This document shows, one piece after another, positions 1 through 5,820 of a stretch of 5,870 nt of DNA; the first letter of the stretch is position 1, and each line of letters begins with the position of its first letter. The DNA is from Rhodospirillales bacterium (lineage in GTDB: Bacteria; Pseudomonadota; Alphaproteobacteria; Rhodospirillales; Casp-alpha2). A model generated the notes under the pieces. The model searched no databases. It was not told where the DNA came from and saw only the letters and a list, made by a program, of their open reading frames with translations. Where the stretch lies: positions 1 through 5,870 of the forward strand of contig JABJOR010000469.1 in the NCBI GenBank assembly GCA_018664265.1. The letters run 5' to 3'. A program made the translations under genes and the position numbers.

Positions 1-24
1 AAACGGATCGGTCGCAGAAATTCC

Positions 25-801
25 TTAATCAAGGCTGCTGGTTGCAACCAGCGCCCAGTTGGGATCACGCGAACGCGTGTCACGAGAGAACGTCCAGATA
101 TCCGTAACTGTAATAATCTCATTTGCATTGCCATCGACCACATCACCGTTTTCATCGCGGGTCACATTGACCTGATCGCTTACAAATTTCACCGTCACAA
201 AAGCTTGACGGGCTTCAACATAAGCTTCCAGATAATCCGCGCGTTTAATTTCAACCAGCGTGTCCTCGAGAACCTCGCCAGCCTGTTCACGGTCTTTTAT
301 AGCCTGCGAAAAGTTACCATATACTTCAGAACTGAGCAGATTTTTCAAAGTTTGGGTATCGCCCGCCGCATAAGCGTTCAATATCATCTCGAACGCCATG
401 CTTGCGCCCTCGACGAATTGCGCTGCATCAAAGCTGTTATCGGCCATTTGAATTTGCATGAGGCCGTCGGCCAGTGCATCGTCTATGGCTTCGCCACCCT
501 TGAACGGGTGATCCGACGGGGCTTCATTTTCATTATCAGACAGAACATCCCAGTTTTCATCTGAAGCTTCGTCAGAAACGTCATCAGACTGCTTGCGATC
601 GGACAAATGAACCACATTATCTTTATCGTCCGGATCGACATCATCTGCCAGATCGTCCTTTTCAGGATTTGGCTTGAAAGGATCTTTAAAGCCGCCTTCA
701 TGCCCGTCGCGTTTACCCAGGGAATTGCGCAATCTGAATATCAGGAATGCAGCAACCATTCCAAACAGGATAATATCAATAAACTGAAACCCGTTACCCA
801 T
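25..801 (-). CDS. Tim44-domain membrane-anchored protein
   Basis: Bacterial relative of the mitochondrial import factor Tim44 (Tim44-like domain family), 258 aa from the ATG. Residues about 6-22 form one hydrophobic segment followed by RLRNSLGKR, an N-terminal membrane anchor with a positively charged cytoplasmic side. Residues about 39-110 are a very acidic, low-complexity linker rich in D, E, S and N, probably disordered. Residues about 115-258 are the Tim44 domain, recognisable from FVEGASMAFEMI, the LLSSEVYGNF region, DREQAGEVLEDTLVEI and the terminal DIWTFSRD...DPNWALVAT. The ATG at 801 was chosen because GGAG lies 12 nt upstream and the anchor starts there; an in-frame TTG at 819 would add six residues but has no well-spaced ribosome site. 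The gene is divergent from fxsA. In bacteria its molecular role is poorly known; an envelope or protein-translocation role is inferred from the family and from nearby secB. Family call is firm, function is not. Confidence 0.9.
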   Translation of the reverse strand: MGNGFQFIDIILFGMVAAFLIFRLRNSLGKRDGHEGGFKDPFKPNPEKDDLADDVDPDDKDNVVHLSDRKQSDDVSDEASDENWDVLSDNENEAPSDHPFKGGEAIDDALADGLMQIQMADNSFDAAQFVEGASMAFEMILNAYAAGDTQTLKNLLSSEVYGNFSQAIKDREQAGEVLEDTLVEIKRADYLEAYVEARQAFVTVKFVSDQVNVTRDENGDVVDGNANEIITVTDIWTFSRDTRSRDPNWALVATSSLD

Positions 802-930
802 TTTTGAGTCGTACTCCAAAAGCCTGTTACTGGACCATTACCAAACCATAGGTTAAACACTGTGACCAGCCATTATGGTATTCTTTAATAAGGACCCTGT
901 TTCAGGCAACAAAACAGAAAGTCTAAAATA

Positions 931-948
931 GCTTATCTTTACATAAGC
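931..948 (+). promoter_or_regulatory. Small hairpin in the fxsA leader
   Basis: GCTTAT (931-936) and ATAAGC (943-948) are a perfect 6-bp inverted repeat around a 6-nt loop, in the 180-bp gap between the divergent Tim44-like and fxsA starts. It may be a leader hairpin or a small operator. No clear sigma-70 promoter could be fixed in this gap on either strand, although it must hold promoters for both genes. A purine-rich AAGGA at 961-965 is 16 nt from the fxsA ATG, longer than usual. The repeat is short enough to be chance. Confidence 0.25.
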
Positions 949-981
949 GCAACCACTACAAAGGACAATACACACAACATC

Positions 982-1497
982 ATGGGACTGGCTCTGCTTA
1001 TAATTATGATCGGCGTACCAATTGCCGAAATCGCGGTTTTTATTGAAGCCGGCGATGCAATCGGTTTTTGGCCGACAATCGGTGTTATTATCCTGACCGC
1101 CATCATCGGGAGCTTTTTCCTGCGCTATCAGGGCCTCGGCGTTATCTCCCGTGTTTTCCAGTCCCTGCAAAACAACGAAATGCCGGTAAAGGAAATGTTT
1201 GAAGGCCTGTGCCTGATCTTTGCCGGAGCCCTGCTTCTAACGCCCGGTTTTATCACCGACAGTGTCGGGTTTTTATTATTGGTTCCGCCATTACGTCAGG
1301 GCATGGCCGAGTTCATTCTTCTATATCTGGTCCGATCAGGCAGAGTACACGGCACAACAGCCGGGTTTCATTCTCCAAATTCAGGGCAACCGGGGCACCC
1401 AGGGCAACCCGGCGGCCCCATTATCGATGGTGAATTTGACGAAATTAATCCTGAAAACCAGCAAATCCCGCCAAATAACAAACCGGATCAACAATAA
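982..1497 (+). CDS. fxsA: FxsA family membrane protein
   Basis: FxsA-family (UPF0716) inner-membrane protein, 171 aa. In E. coli, FxsA overproduction relieves F-plasmid exclusion of phage T7; its normal role is not known. Hydrophobic segments are at about 3-22 (containing the family's PIAEIAVFIE), 28-47 (GFWPTIGVIILTAIIGSFFL) and 75-102, where LLLTPGFITDSVGFLLLVPPLR is the most typical FxsA stretch. After about residue 120 comes a cytoplasmic, low-complexity tail with GQPGHPGQPGGP, then IIDGEFDE, a short acidic motif I associate with alphaproteobacterial FxsA tails, and a polar N/Q/P-rich end. The gene starts a plus-strand pair with secB, 106 bp downstream. The ATG at 982 fits the family start, but the only purine-rich candidate ribosome site (961-965) is unusually far, so translation initiation may be weak or atypical. 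Confidence 0.92.
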   Translation: MGLALLIIMIGVPIAEIAVFIEAGDAIGFWPTIGVIILTAIIGSFFLRYQGLGVISRVFQSLQNNEMPVKEMFEGLCLIFAGALLLTPGFITDSVGFLLLVPPLRQGMAEFILLYLVRSGRVHGTTAGFHSPNSGQPGHPGQPGGPIIDGEFDEINPENQQIPPNNKPDQQ

Positions 1498-1525
1498 ATA
1501 CCTGTTGTTGAGACCTTTGATCCAT

Positions 1526-1555
1526 GATAATCCCCGATAATTCTCGATAATCCCG
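1526..1555 (+). repeat. Three 10-bp direct repeats upstream of secB
   Basis: GATAATCCCC, GATAATTCTC and GATAATCCCG follow each other without a gap at 1526, 1536 and 1546. The GATAAT core is perfect in all three and the period is one helical turn. Each core is one mismatch from the -10 hexamer TATAAT, and TTGTTG at 1505-1510 is 15 bp before the first core, so a secB promoter is possible. The phasing would also suit a protein binding several times on the same DNA face. The array ends 48 bp before the secB start. Confidence 0.6.
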
Positions 1556-1589
1556 GAACAAACTTAAAGCCAGTATAGCGGCCACATAC

Positions 1590-1595
1590 AGGAGA
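1590..1595 (+). promoter_or_regulatory. secB ribosome binding site
   Basis: AGGAGA, a near-perfect Shine-Dalgarno sequence, with an 8-nt spacer to the ATG at 1604. It fixes the secB start and is the strongest ribosome site in the window, which suggests high expression. Confidence 0.8.
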
Positions 1596-1603
1596 GCCTA
1601 AAA

Positions 1604-2122
1604 ATGTCAGATGATACAACCGCAGCGACACCCGAGCAGGACGCACAAGACGCACCCGTCCAGCCGGTAACCGTCGATACGCAATACATCAAGGATTTGT
1701 CATTTGAGGCACCTGAAACCCCCGGCATTTTTGCGCTCATGCAAAGTGAGGCACCGGACATTCGCATTAATGTGGATGTACGCGCCGGAAAGCTCGAAGA
1801 GAACAAATTCGAAGTTCTACTAATCATCAATGCCGAATGCAAAGTTGGCGATAAAAAAGCCTTTATCTGCGAGCTGGCCTATGGCGGACTGTTTACCCTG
1901 CATGTTCCGGAAGACACTTTAAAGGCTGTCTTGCTCATTGAATGCCCGCGCCTGTTGTTCCCGTTTGCCCGCAATATTATTGCCGATGCCACCCGTGATG
2001 GCGGCTTCCCGCCCATGATGCTGAGTCCGATTGATTTTGTTGCCCTGTATCGTCAGGGTTTGGAACAGGAACAAGAACGCGCAAGTGATGCAACTGAAGG
2101 CGAAGAGGCCGTTATCAATTAA
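1604..2122 (+). CDS. secB: Protein-export chaperone SecB
   Basis: Tetrameric cytosolic chaperone that holds precursor proteins unfolded and passes them to SecA for export through SecYEG. Full length at 172 aa. Residues 1-25 are an acidic, alanine-rich, probably disordered extension often longer in alphaproteobacteria than in E. coli. The conserved core begins with QYIKDLSFEAP (27-37), continues through ECKVGDKKAFICELAYGGLF (78-97), and has the signature LIECPRLLFPFARNIIADATRDGGFPP (111-137) followed by SPIDFVALY. The C-terminal tail is acidic (EQEQERASDATEGEEA), as expected for SecA contact. The start is supported by AGGAGA eight bases upstream. It lies 106 bp after fxsA on the same strand and converges with dnaQ, leaving only 26 bp between the stop codons. 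Identification is secure. Confidence 0.97.
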   Translation: MSDDTTAATPEQDAQDAPVQPVTVDTQYIKDLSFEAPETPGIFALMQSEAPDIRINVDVRAGKLEENKFEVLLIINAECKVGDKKAFICELAYGGLFTLHVPEDTLKAVLLIECPRLLFPFARNIIADATRDGGFPPMMLSPIDFVALYRQGLEQEQERASDATEGEEAVIN

Positions 2123-2131
2123 GACTACAAG

Positions 2132-2149
2132 GCTGTAATTAATTACAGC
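2132..2149. terminator. Palindrome between convergent secB and dnaQ, possible terminator
   Basis: GCTGTAATTAATTACAGC is an 18-bp perfect palindrome, able to fold as a 7-bp stem with a TTAA loop on either strand. It lies in the gap between the secB stop (2122) and the dnaQ stop (2149-2151) and touches the last base of dnaQ. The place is right for a shared bidirectional terminator. Neither side is followed by a run of T, and the stem is AT-rich, so it is at best a weak intrinsic terminator; it could instead stabilise mRNA 3' ends or be a protein site. Confidence 0.4.
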
Positions 2150-2817
2150 TATTTATCCCAAAGTGGCTCTTTAACCTGTTTCAGAAATTCCTGATGGGTC
2201 GCCAGCTCTTCAGGGCTGGCCGCATGAGGGCGGGGTTCGCGGTATGCGCGTTCCTGCTCGGTTGCGCCCGCCGCTTTTTCTTCTTTTTTAAGTTCCAGGC
2301 CCGGCTGGCGTCCGCCGATTAATTCCAGATACACATCTGACAAAAGCCGTGCATCGAGAAGGGCGCCGTGCAGGGTCCGGTTGGTGTTATCTATTTCAAA
2401 GCGTTGACACAGGGCGTCCAGATTAACCCGCGCACCGGGAAATTTGCGCCGTGCCATGGGTACAGTATCAACGGCCCGTTCTTTTTTTAAGGGTTCATAA
2501 TGCAAAGCCGTTAGCTCGGCATTTAAAAAACCCATATCAAAGCTGGCATTGTGAATGATCAATGGTGCGTCACCAATGTAATCAATGAAGCTTTGAGCAA
2601 TTTCCGCAAACACCGGATGATCTGACAAAAATTCTTCTGAAAGCCCATGCACGGCAAAGGCTTCTTCGGGCATATCGCGCTCCGGGTTGATGTATTGATG
2701 ATAATTATTGTCTGTCGGCATGTGGTTGATCAACTCAACACAGCCAATTTCCACGACTTTATGACCGGTGGACGGGTCCAGCCCTGTGGTTTCCGTATCA
2801 AGTACAATTTCACGCAT
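2149..2817 (-). CDS. dnaQ: DNA polymerase III epsilon subunit (3'-5' proofreading exonuclease)
   Basis: Proofreading exonuclease of the replicative polymerase, 222 aa. All DEDDh catalytic residues are visible: D7 and E9 in Exo I (VLDTETTGLDP), D94 in Exo II (IIHNASFDMGFLNAEL), and H150 and D155 in Exo III (TLHGALLDARLLSDVYLEL). GGRQPGLEL (168-176) stands where E. coli epsilon has its beta-clamp motif (GGQTSMAF), so it is the likely clamp contact. A charged linker (177-198) leads to a C-terminal segment ending in KEPLWDK, the position that binds the polymerase subunit alpha. The ATG at 2817 was chosen because the family begins directly with REIVLDTET and GGAAA lies just upstream; in-frame ATGs at 2829, 2853 and 2901 would run into coaE. 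It overlaps the coaE stop by 8 bp (ATGCGTGA), suggesting translational coupling. Last gene of the minus-strand run. Confidence 0.96.
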   Translation of the reverse strand: MREIVLDTETTGLDPSTGHKVVEIGCVELINHMPTDNNYHQYINPERDMPEEAFAVHGLSEEFLSDHPVFAEIAQSFIDYIGDAPLIIHNASFDMGFLNAELTALHYEPLKKERAVDTVPMARRKFPGARVNLDALCQRFEIDNTNRTLHGALLDARLLSDVYLELIGGRQPGLELKKEEKAAGATEQERAYREPRPHAASPEELATHQEFLKQVKEPLWDK

Positions 2818-3469
2818 GCAGGTTTCCATATAAATCAAATTTTTTGTGGCCATGCTGGCCCGGCGGCCATTGCGACCCCTGACGTGTGCGCAGGGTTTCA
2901 ATAATCACCGCGATTTGTCTGTAAGCATATCCATGCCCCAGCCCGGTTGAAATCACAAAATCAGCCCGCTTGCGTTTAATATAATCCGGAACCTGTCTGG
3001 CAAGAATGGATTTGAATTTCTCTGGGCTCATGCCGGGGCGCGCAAGGACCCTTTGAGCCTGCAGAAATCCTGGTGCGGAGGCCACAGCAACAGCATCACA
3101 GCGGGTCTCGGCATGGGTCTCGAAAAGCAGGGGAATATCCAGCACGACCATACTGGCCCCTTTGTTCATGCAGGTTTTTACAAAGATTTCCTGTTTGCGA
3201 CGAACCCGCGGATGCAGAATACTTTCCAGTGACCGTAAGGCACCATCATCATCAAAAACCGCACGGCCTAGCTTTTGACGATCGATAGCGCCTTGATTGA
3301 GAACATCTGGAAATAGAGCAAGGATATCTGCAAAGGCCTCTCCGTGCGGGGCCATAAGATCATGAACAACACCATCAGAATCAAATACGGGTGCGCCGTG
3401 CGCACGAAATTTTTTTGCCGCTTCGCTCTTGCCCATTCCAATGGAGCCGGTCAGGCCTAAAATTAACAT
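2810..3469 (-). CDS. coaE: Dephospho-CoA kinase
   Basis: Last enzyme of coenzyme A synthesis: ATP-dependent phosphorylation of the ribose 3'-hydroxyl of dephospho-CoA in the cytosol. 219 aa, P-loop kinase fold. The Walker A loop is GLTGSIGMGKS (5-15), followed by VFDSDGVVHDL (28-38), which carries the family's acidic substrate and catalytic residues. HPRVRRK (86-92) and VVLDIPLLFE (108-117) are CoaE signatures; the lid region and RADFVISTG (168-176) complete the core. Residues after about 195 (QWPPGQHGHKKFDLYGNLHA) form a basic, non-conserved-looking tail encoded partly over the dnaQ start. The ATG at 3469 was chosen because the kinase core begins immediately and AGGGG is just upstream; an upstream in-frame start at 3544 would add 25 mostly charged residues produced by a repeat and would overlap aroE. 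Lies 52 bp after aroE and overlaps dnaQ by 8 bp. Confidence 0.95.
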   Translation of the reverse strand: MLILGLTGSIGMGKSEAAKKFRAHGAPVFDSDGVVHDLMAPHGEAFADILALFPDVLNQGAIDRQKLGRAVFDDDGALRSLESILHPRVRRKQEIFVKTCMNKGASMVVLDIPLLFETHAETRCDAVAVASAPGFLQAQRVLARPGMSPEKFKSILARQVPDYIKRKRADFVISTGLGHGYAYRQIAVIIETLRTRQGSQWPPGQHGHKKFDLYGNLHA

Positions 3470-3472
3470 GCC

Positions 3473-3496
3473 CCTGTTTCTATCCCTGTTTCTATC
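3473..3496. repeat. Tandem 12-bp duplication at the coaE ribosome site
   Basis: CCTGTTTCTATC is present twice in direct succession (3473-3484 and 3485-3496). Read in the coaE direction this gives GATAGAAACAGG twice, so the purine-rich AGGG stretch that serves as the coaE ribosome site is duplicated, 3-7 nt and again about 15-19 nt before the ATG. The 52-bp aroE-coaE gap may have grown by this duplication. If translated from the upstream start it would encode the odd DRNRDRNR, a further sign that the region is non-coding. Confidence 0.75.
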
Positions 3497-3521
3497 CTGG
3501 CCTCTGATTTCGTATCTACTT

Positions 3522-4370
3522 CTACTCTCGTCCCTCCAGAACATGGCTGCGCAATTTTGCTGTCACATCCGGGGCACGACCAAACCAGGCCTTAAATCCG
3601 GGCCGAGCTTGATGTAATAACATACCAATGCCATCAACAACCAGATTTTCTCGTTTGGTTGCCTGTACCAAAAGTTCTGTTTTAAGCGGCGCATAAACAA
3701 TATCAGTAACACAAGCCTCAAGCGGCAGATCACTGAGATCAATATCCAGAGGAGCTTGGCCTTGCATGCCGAGGGTCGTTGAATTGACAAGCATGGTTGC
3801 ACCGGAAAGGCAATTATTACGCTCTTTCCAATCAAAGATCGAAATCGCGCCGCCAATATCCGCACTTAATATCTCGGCGCGTTCTCGGGTCCGGTTTAAC
3901 AATCTGATTTCAGGCACGCCCGCATCCTGCAAAGCAACACAAATTGCGCGCGCAGCACCACCGGCACCCAACACAACCACTGAGCCTTTGGTAAAATCCC
4001 AACCCGGCTGGCTATATAAAATATTTTCAATAAACCCGAAGGCATCTGTATTGGTGCCGTGGCTTTGGCCCTCTTTGTCAAACGTGATTGTATTGACCGC
4101 CCCGATCCGCTGGGCCAGATCATCAACATGATCAAGGTGGTTCATGACGCTTTCTTTATGGGGAACCGTTACGTTCAGGCCGCAAAAACCCAGTTTGGGC
4201 AAAGCCTCCATAGCCTGTTGAAGGTTTTTGGGGTCTACGGGCATTGGAATGTAAGCGCCATCAATGGCGTAATGATCCAACCAATACGTGTGTAGTCTGG
4301 GTGATAATGAATGCTCTACCGGCCAGGCCACAACCCCCGCAAGCTTTGCTTTTCCGCTATAAATTGACAT
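3522..4370 (-). CDS. aroE: Shikimate dehydrogenase (NADP+)
   Basis: Reduces 3-dehydroshikimate to shikimate with NADPH in the chorismate pathway for aromatic amino acids. 282 aa, the usual length. The N-terminal substrate domain shows VVAWPVEHSLSPRLH (13-27; S21 and S23 bind shikimate), GLNVTVPHK (64-72; K72 catalytic) and GTNTDAFGF (105-113; D109 catalytic partner). The Rossmann domain has the glycine loop VLGAGGAARA (133-142), NRTRER (159-164) for the NADP phosphate, and NSTTLGM (196-202). VVDGIGMLLHQARPGFKAWFG (244-264) is the conserved closing segment with Q254. The ATG at 4370 has GAGGG four bases upstream. It follows maf after 20 bp and precedes coaE in the same direction. All key residues are present, so this is a true AroE and not a divergent quinate or YdiB-type relative. 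Confidence 0.96.
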   Translation of the reverse strand: MSIYSGKAKLAGVVAWPVEHSLSPRLHTYWLDHYAIDGAYIPMPVDPKNLQQAMEALPKLGFCGLNVTVPHKESVMNHLDHVDDLAQRIGAVNTITFDKEGQSHGTNTDAFGFIENILYSQPGWDFTKGSVVVLGAGGAARAICVALQDAGVPEIRLLNRTRERAEILSADIGGAISIFDWKERNNCLSGATMLVNSTTLGMQGQAPLDIDLSDLPLEACVTDIVYAPLKTELLVQATKRENLVVDGIGMLLHQARPGFKAWFGRAPDVTAKLRSHVLEGRE

Positions 4371-4390
4371 TTATCCCTCGTATATTTTTT

Positions 4391-4993
4391 TTATTGTACG
4401 GGCGGCAGTTTACGCAAAAATTCCAGCAAAGCCAGCAATGGTAGTCCCAAAATAACAAAATAATCACCATCAATTTTTTCAAATAATTGGGCGCCAAGAC
4501 CTTCCAGTTGATAACACCCGACACACTTTAAAATTTCTGGATCGGCGCTCTTTAAATAGTCATCCAAAAATTCATCATTAAAAGCGTGCATGCTCATTTT
4601 TGCCTGATCCACGCAAGACCACAAGACCTGGTTATTTTTTACAACGCTTATCGCGCTGTGAAGAAAATGGTTCTGGCCGCGCAAAATCTTCAAATGATTT
4701 CGTGCTGTATCGTAGTTATCGGGTTTTTCAAAAATTTTGCCTTTGAACTCAAGAATTTGATCTGCCCCGATTACATAAGCATCCGGGTATTCAGCGGAAA
4801 CCTTCAAAGCCTTGGCCTCGGCAAGAACACCGGCAATCTTTTGTGGTGTATCGCCACGGCTGAGATGCTTTTCGCGAATAACTCCTTCATCCACATCAGC
4901 AGAGCACGTCTCGAAAACCAGTCCGGCTCCACCAAGCAGGGCTTTGCGAGCGGCGCTTTGTGAAGCCAGAATTATTGGCGAAGGGTGTTTCAT
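4391..4993 (-). CDS. Maf-family nucleoside triphosphate pyrophosphatase
   Basis: Maf/HAM1-fold enzyme that hydrolyses non-canonical or modified nucleoside triphosphates to the monophosphate and pyrophosphate, a house-cleaning role. 200 aa, normal length. Signatures: IILASQSAARKALL (7-20), where the usual SPRR is SAAR; the DVDEG stretch (33-37); YVIGADQILEFKGKIFEKP (73-91) with the presumed catalytic D78; ARNHLKILRGQNHFLHSA (97-114); and CVGCYQLEGLGAQLFEKIDGDYFVILGLPL (157-186). GADQ instead of GADT, and LEGLG instead of IQG, point to the YceF branch, whose E. coli member prefers m7GTP, rather than the dTTP/UTP-acting YhdE branch; this substrate assignment is inference. The ATG overlaps the PPSR stop in TAATG with only a weak GGA before it, so translation is probably coupled to PPSR. 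aroE follows after 20 bp. Confidence 0.93.
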   Translation of the reverse strand: MKHPSPIILASQSAARKALLGGAGLVFETCSADVDEGVIREKHLSRGDTPQKIAGVLAEAKALKVSAEYPDAYVIGADQILEFKGKIFEKPDNYDTARNHLKILRGQNHFLHSAISVVKNNQVLWSCVDQAKMSMHAFNDEFLDDYLKSADPEILKCVGCYQLEGLGAQLFEKIDGDYFVILGLPLLALLEFLRKLPPVQ

Positions 4994-5805
4994 TATTCCA
5001 TCATTTGACGGTTTAAAAGCTGGATCACCGTGGCAGAGGTTTCCTCAATAGATTTGCGCGAAACATTAATCACCGGCCAGTCGTACTTGGAAAAAAGCCG
5101 CCGGGCATCATTGATTTCCTGCGAGACCATATCAAGATTTACATAATCGGTATTTTCATCCTGATTGAGAATTTTTAATCGTTGACGTCTGATTTCAACC
5201 AACCGCCGGGGGTCCTTGGTAATGCCGACAATCAACGGTTTATCGACTTCCAAAAGTTCCGGCGGCAATCCCACGCCAGGAACAAGGGGCACGTTGGCGG
5301 CTTTAATGCCTCTGTTACCCAGATAAATACAGGTCGGGGTTTTTGAAGTGCGCGAGACACCGATTAAAATCACATCGGCCTCATTCAGAGTTTGCGCGGA
5401 TTGGCCGTCATCGTGGCTGAGCACAAAGTCCATGGCAGCGATCCGGTCAAAATATTCAGCGTCCAGAACGTGCTGTCCACCGGGGCGGGGCGAGCCTTCC
5501 TGTCCCAGATACTGACGCAAATTTTCAACAATTGGATTAAGTACCGACACGCATGGTATATTGAGGTCCTTGCATCCGCGCACCAAAGGATCTTGAATAT
5601 GAGCATCCACAAGGGTGTAAAGAACAAAGCCGGGTTTTTTGGCAATGTCTTTTAAGATATCTTCGACCTGGCGATCCGAGCGAACCATAGACCATAGGTG
5701 TTCTTCAATATGGATGTCGCCAAATTGTACGAGCGAGGCACGGGCCACGTGACTGACTGTTTCTCCGGTTGAATCAGAAACAAGGTGAAGGTGCATGGTT
5801 TGCAA
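4993..5805 (-). CDS. ppsR: Pyruvate, phosphate dikinase / PEP synthase regulatory protein (DUF299)
   Basis: Bifunctional regulator that inactivates its target (pyruvate, phosphate dikinase or PEP synthase) by ADP-dependent threonine phosphorylation and reactivates it by phosphate-dependent dephosphorylation. 270 aa. Signatures: HLHLVSDSTGETVSHVARA (5-23), PGFVLYTLVD (58-67), LNPIVENLRQYLG (89-101), the DAEYFDRIAAMDFVLSHDDG block (115-134), the P-loop DVILIGVSRTSKTPTCIYL (144-162), VPLVPG (172-177) and GITKDPRRLVEIRRQRL (194-210). Which target it controls cannot be told here; in alphaproteobacteria it is usually the dikinase. The start was set at TTG 5805 because AAGAGG ends nine bases upstream; the ATG at 5796 has no well-placed ribosome site but is a real alternative. 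First gene of the minus-strand run, sharing one base with maf. Orthologue of RP001, the gene flanking the Caulobacter origin. Confidence 0.95.
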   Translation of the reverse strand: MQTMHLHLVSDSTGETVSHVARASLVQFGDIHIEEHLWSMVRSDRQVEDILKDIAKKPGFVLYTLVDAHIQDPLVRGCKDLNIPCVSVLNPIVENLRQYLGQEGSPRPGGQHVLDAEYFDRIAAMDFVLSHDDGQSAQTLNEADVILIGVSRTSKTPTCIYLGNRGIKAANVPLVPGVGLPPELLEVDKPLIVGITKDPRRLVEIRRQRLKILNQDENTDYVNLDMVSQEINDARRLFSKYDWPVINVSRKSIEETSATVIQLLNRQMME

Positions 5806-5814
5806 AGTGTATAA
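5806..5814 (-). promoter_or_regulatory. DnaA-box-like 9-mer abutting the PPSR start
   Basis: TTATACACT on the minus strand matches the DnaA box TTATNCACA at 8 of 9 positions. It is exactly the 9-nt spacer between the AAGAGG ribosome site and the TTG start of PPSR. Binding of DnaA here is inference. Support comes from a second 8-of-9 match 25 bp further right in the same orientation and from the known origin-side position of this gene. Confidence 0.4.
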
Positions 5815-5820
5815 CCTCTT
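5815..5820 (-). promoter_or_regulatory. PPSR ribosome binding site
   Basis: AAGAGG on the minus strand, nine bases before TTG 5805 and 18 bases before ATG 5796. The spacing favours the TTG as the start. Five of the six bases lie within the palindrome at 5816-5829, so this site could be hidden by a hairpin or by a bound protein. Confidence 0.5.

Noticed and set aside
1..24. Possible start of a downstream gene such as mltA, expected after the Tim44-like gene in alphaproteobacteria
   Set aside because: No start codon with a ribosome site is visible in these 24 bases; the neighbour would lie outside the window.
835..878. Repeated CCATTA and AACC/GGTT elements in the gap upstream of the Tim44-like gene
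   Set aside because: Stems are only 4 bp or imperfect; not distinguishable from chance.
853..1170. 105-residue open frame on the minus strand across the fxsA start
   Set aside because: It lies antisense to the well-supported fxsA N-terminus, has no recognisable domain, and its composition looks like a reverse-frame shadow.
2153..2161. TTATCCCAA as a third DnaA box
   Set aside because: Only 7 of 9 matches, inside the dnaQ C-terminal codons and far from the other boxes.
2818..2901. N-terminal extension of dnaQ (28 residues)
   Set aside because: It would lie entirely inside coaE, looks unlike any DnaQ start, and the family begins directly at REIVLDTET.
3470..3544. N-terminal extension of coaE (25 residues, DRNR repeat)
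   Set aside because: The residues come from a tandem DNA repeat plus the end of aroE, and the ATG at 3469 has a ribosome site and starts at the P-loop strand.
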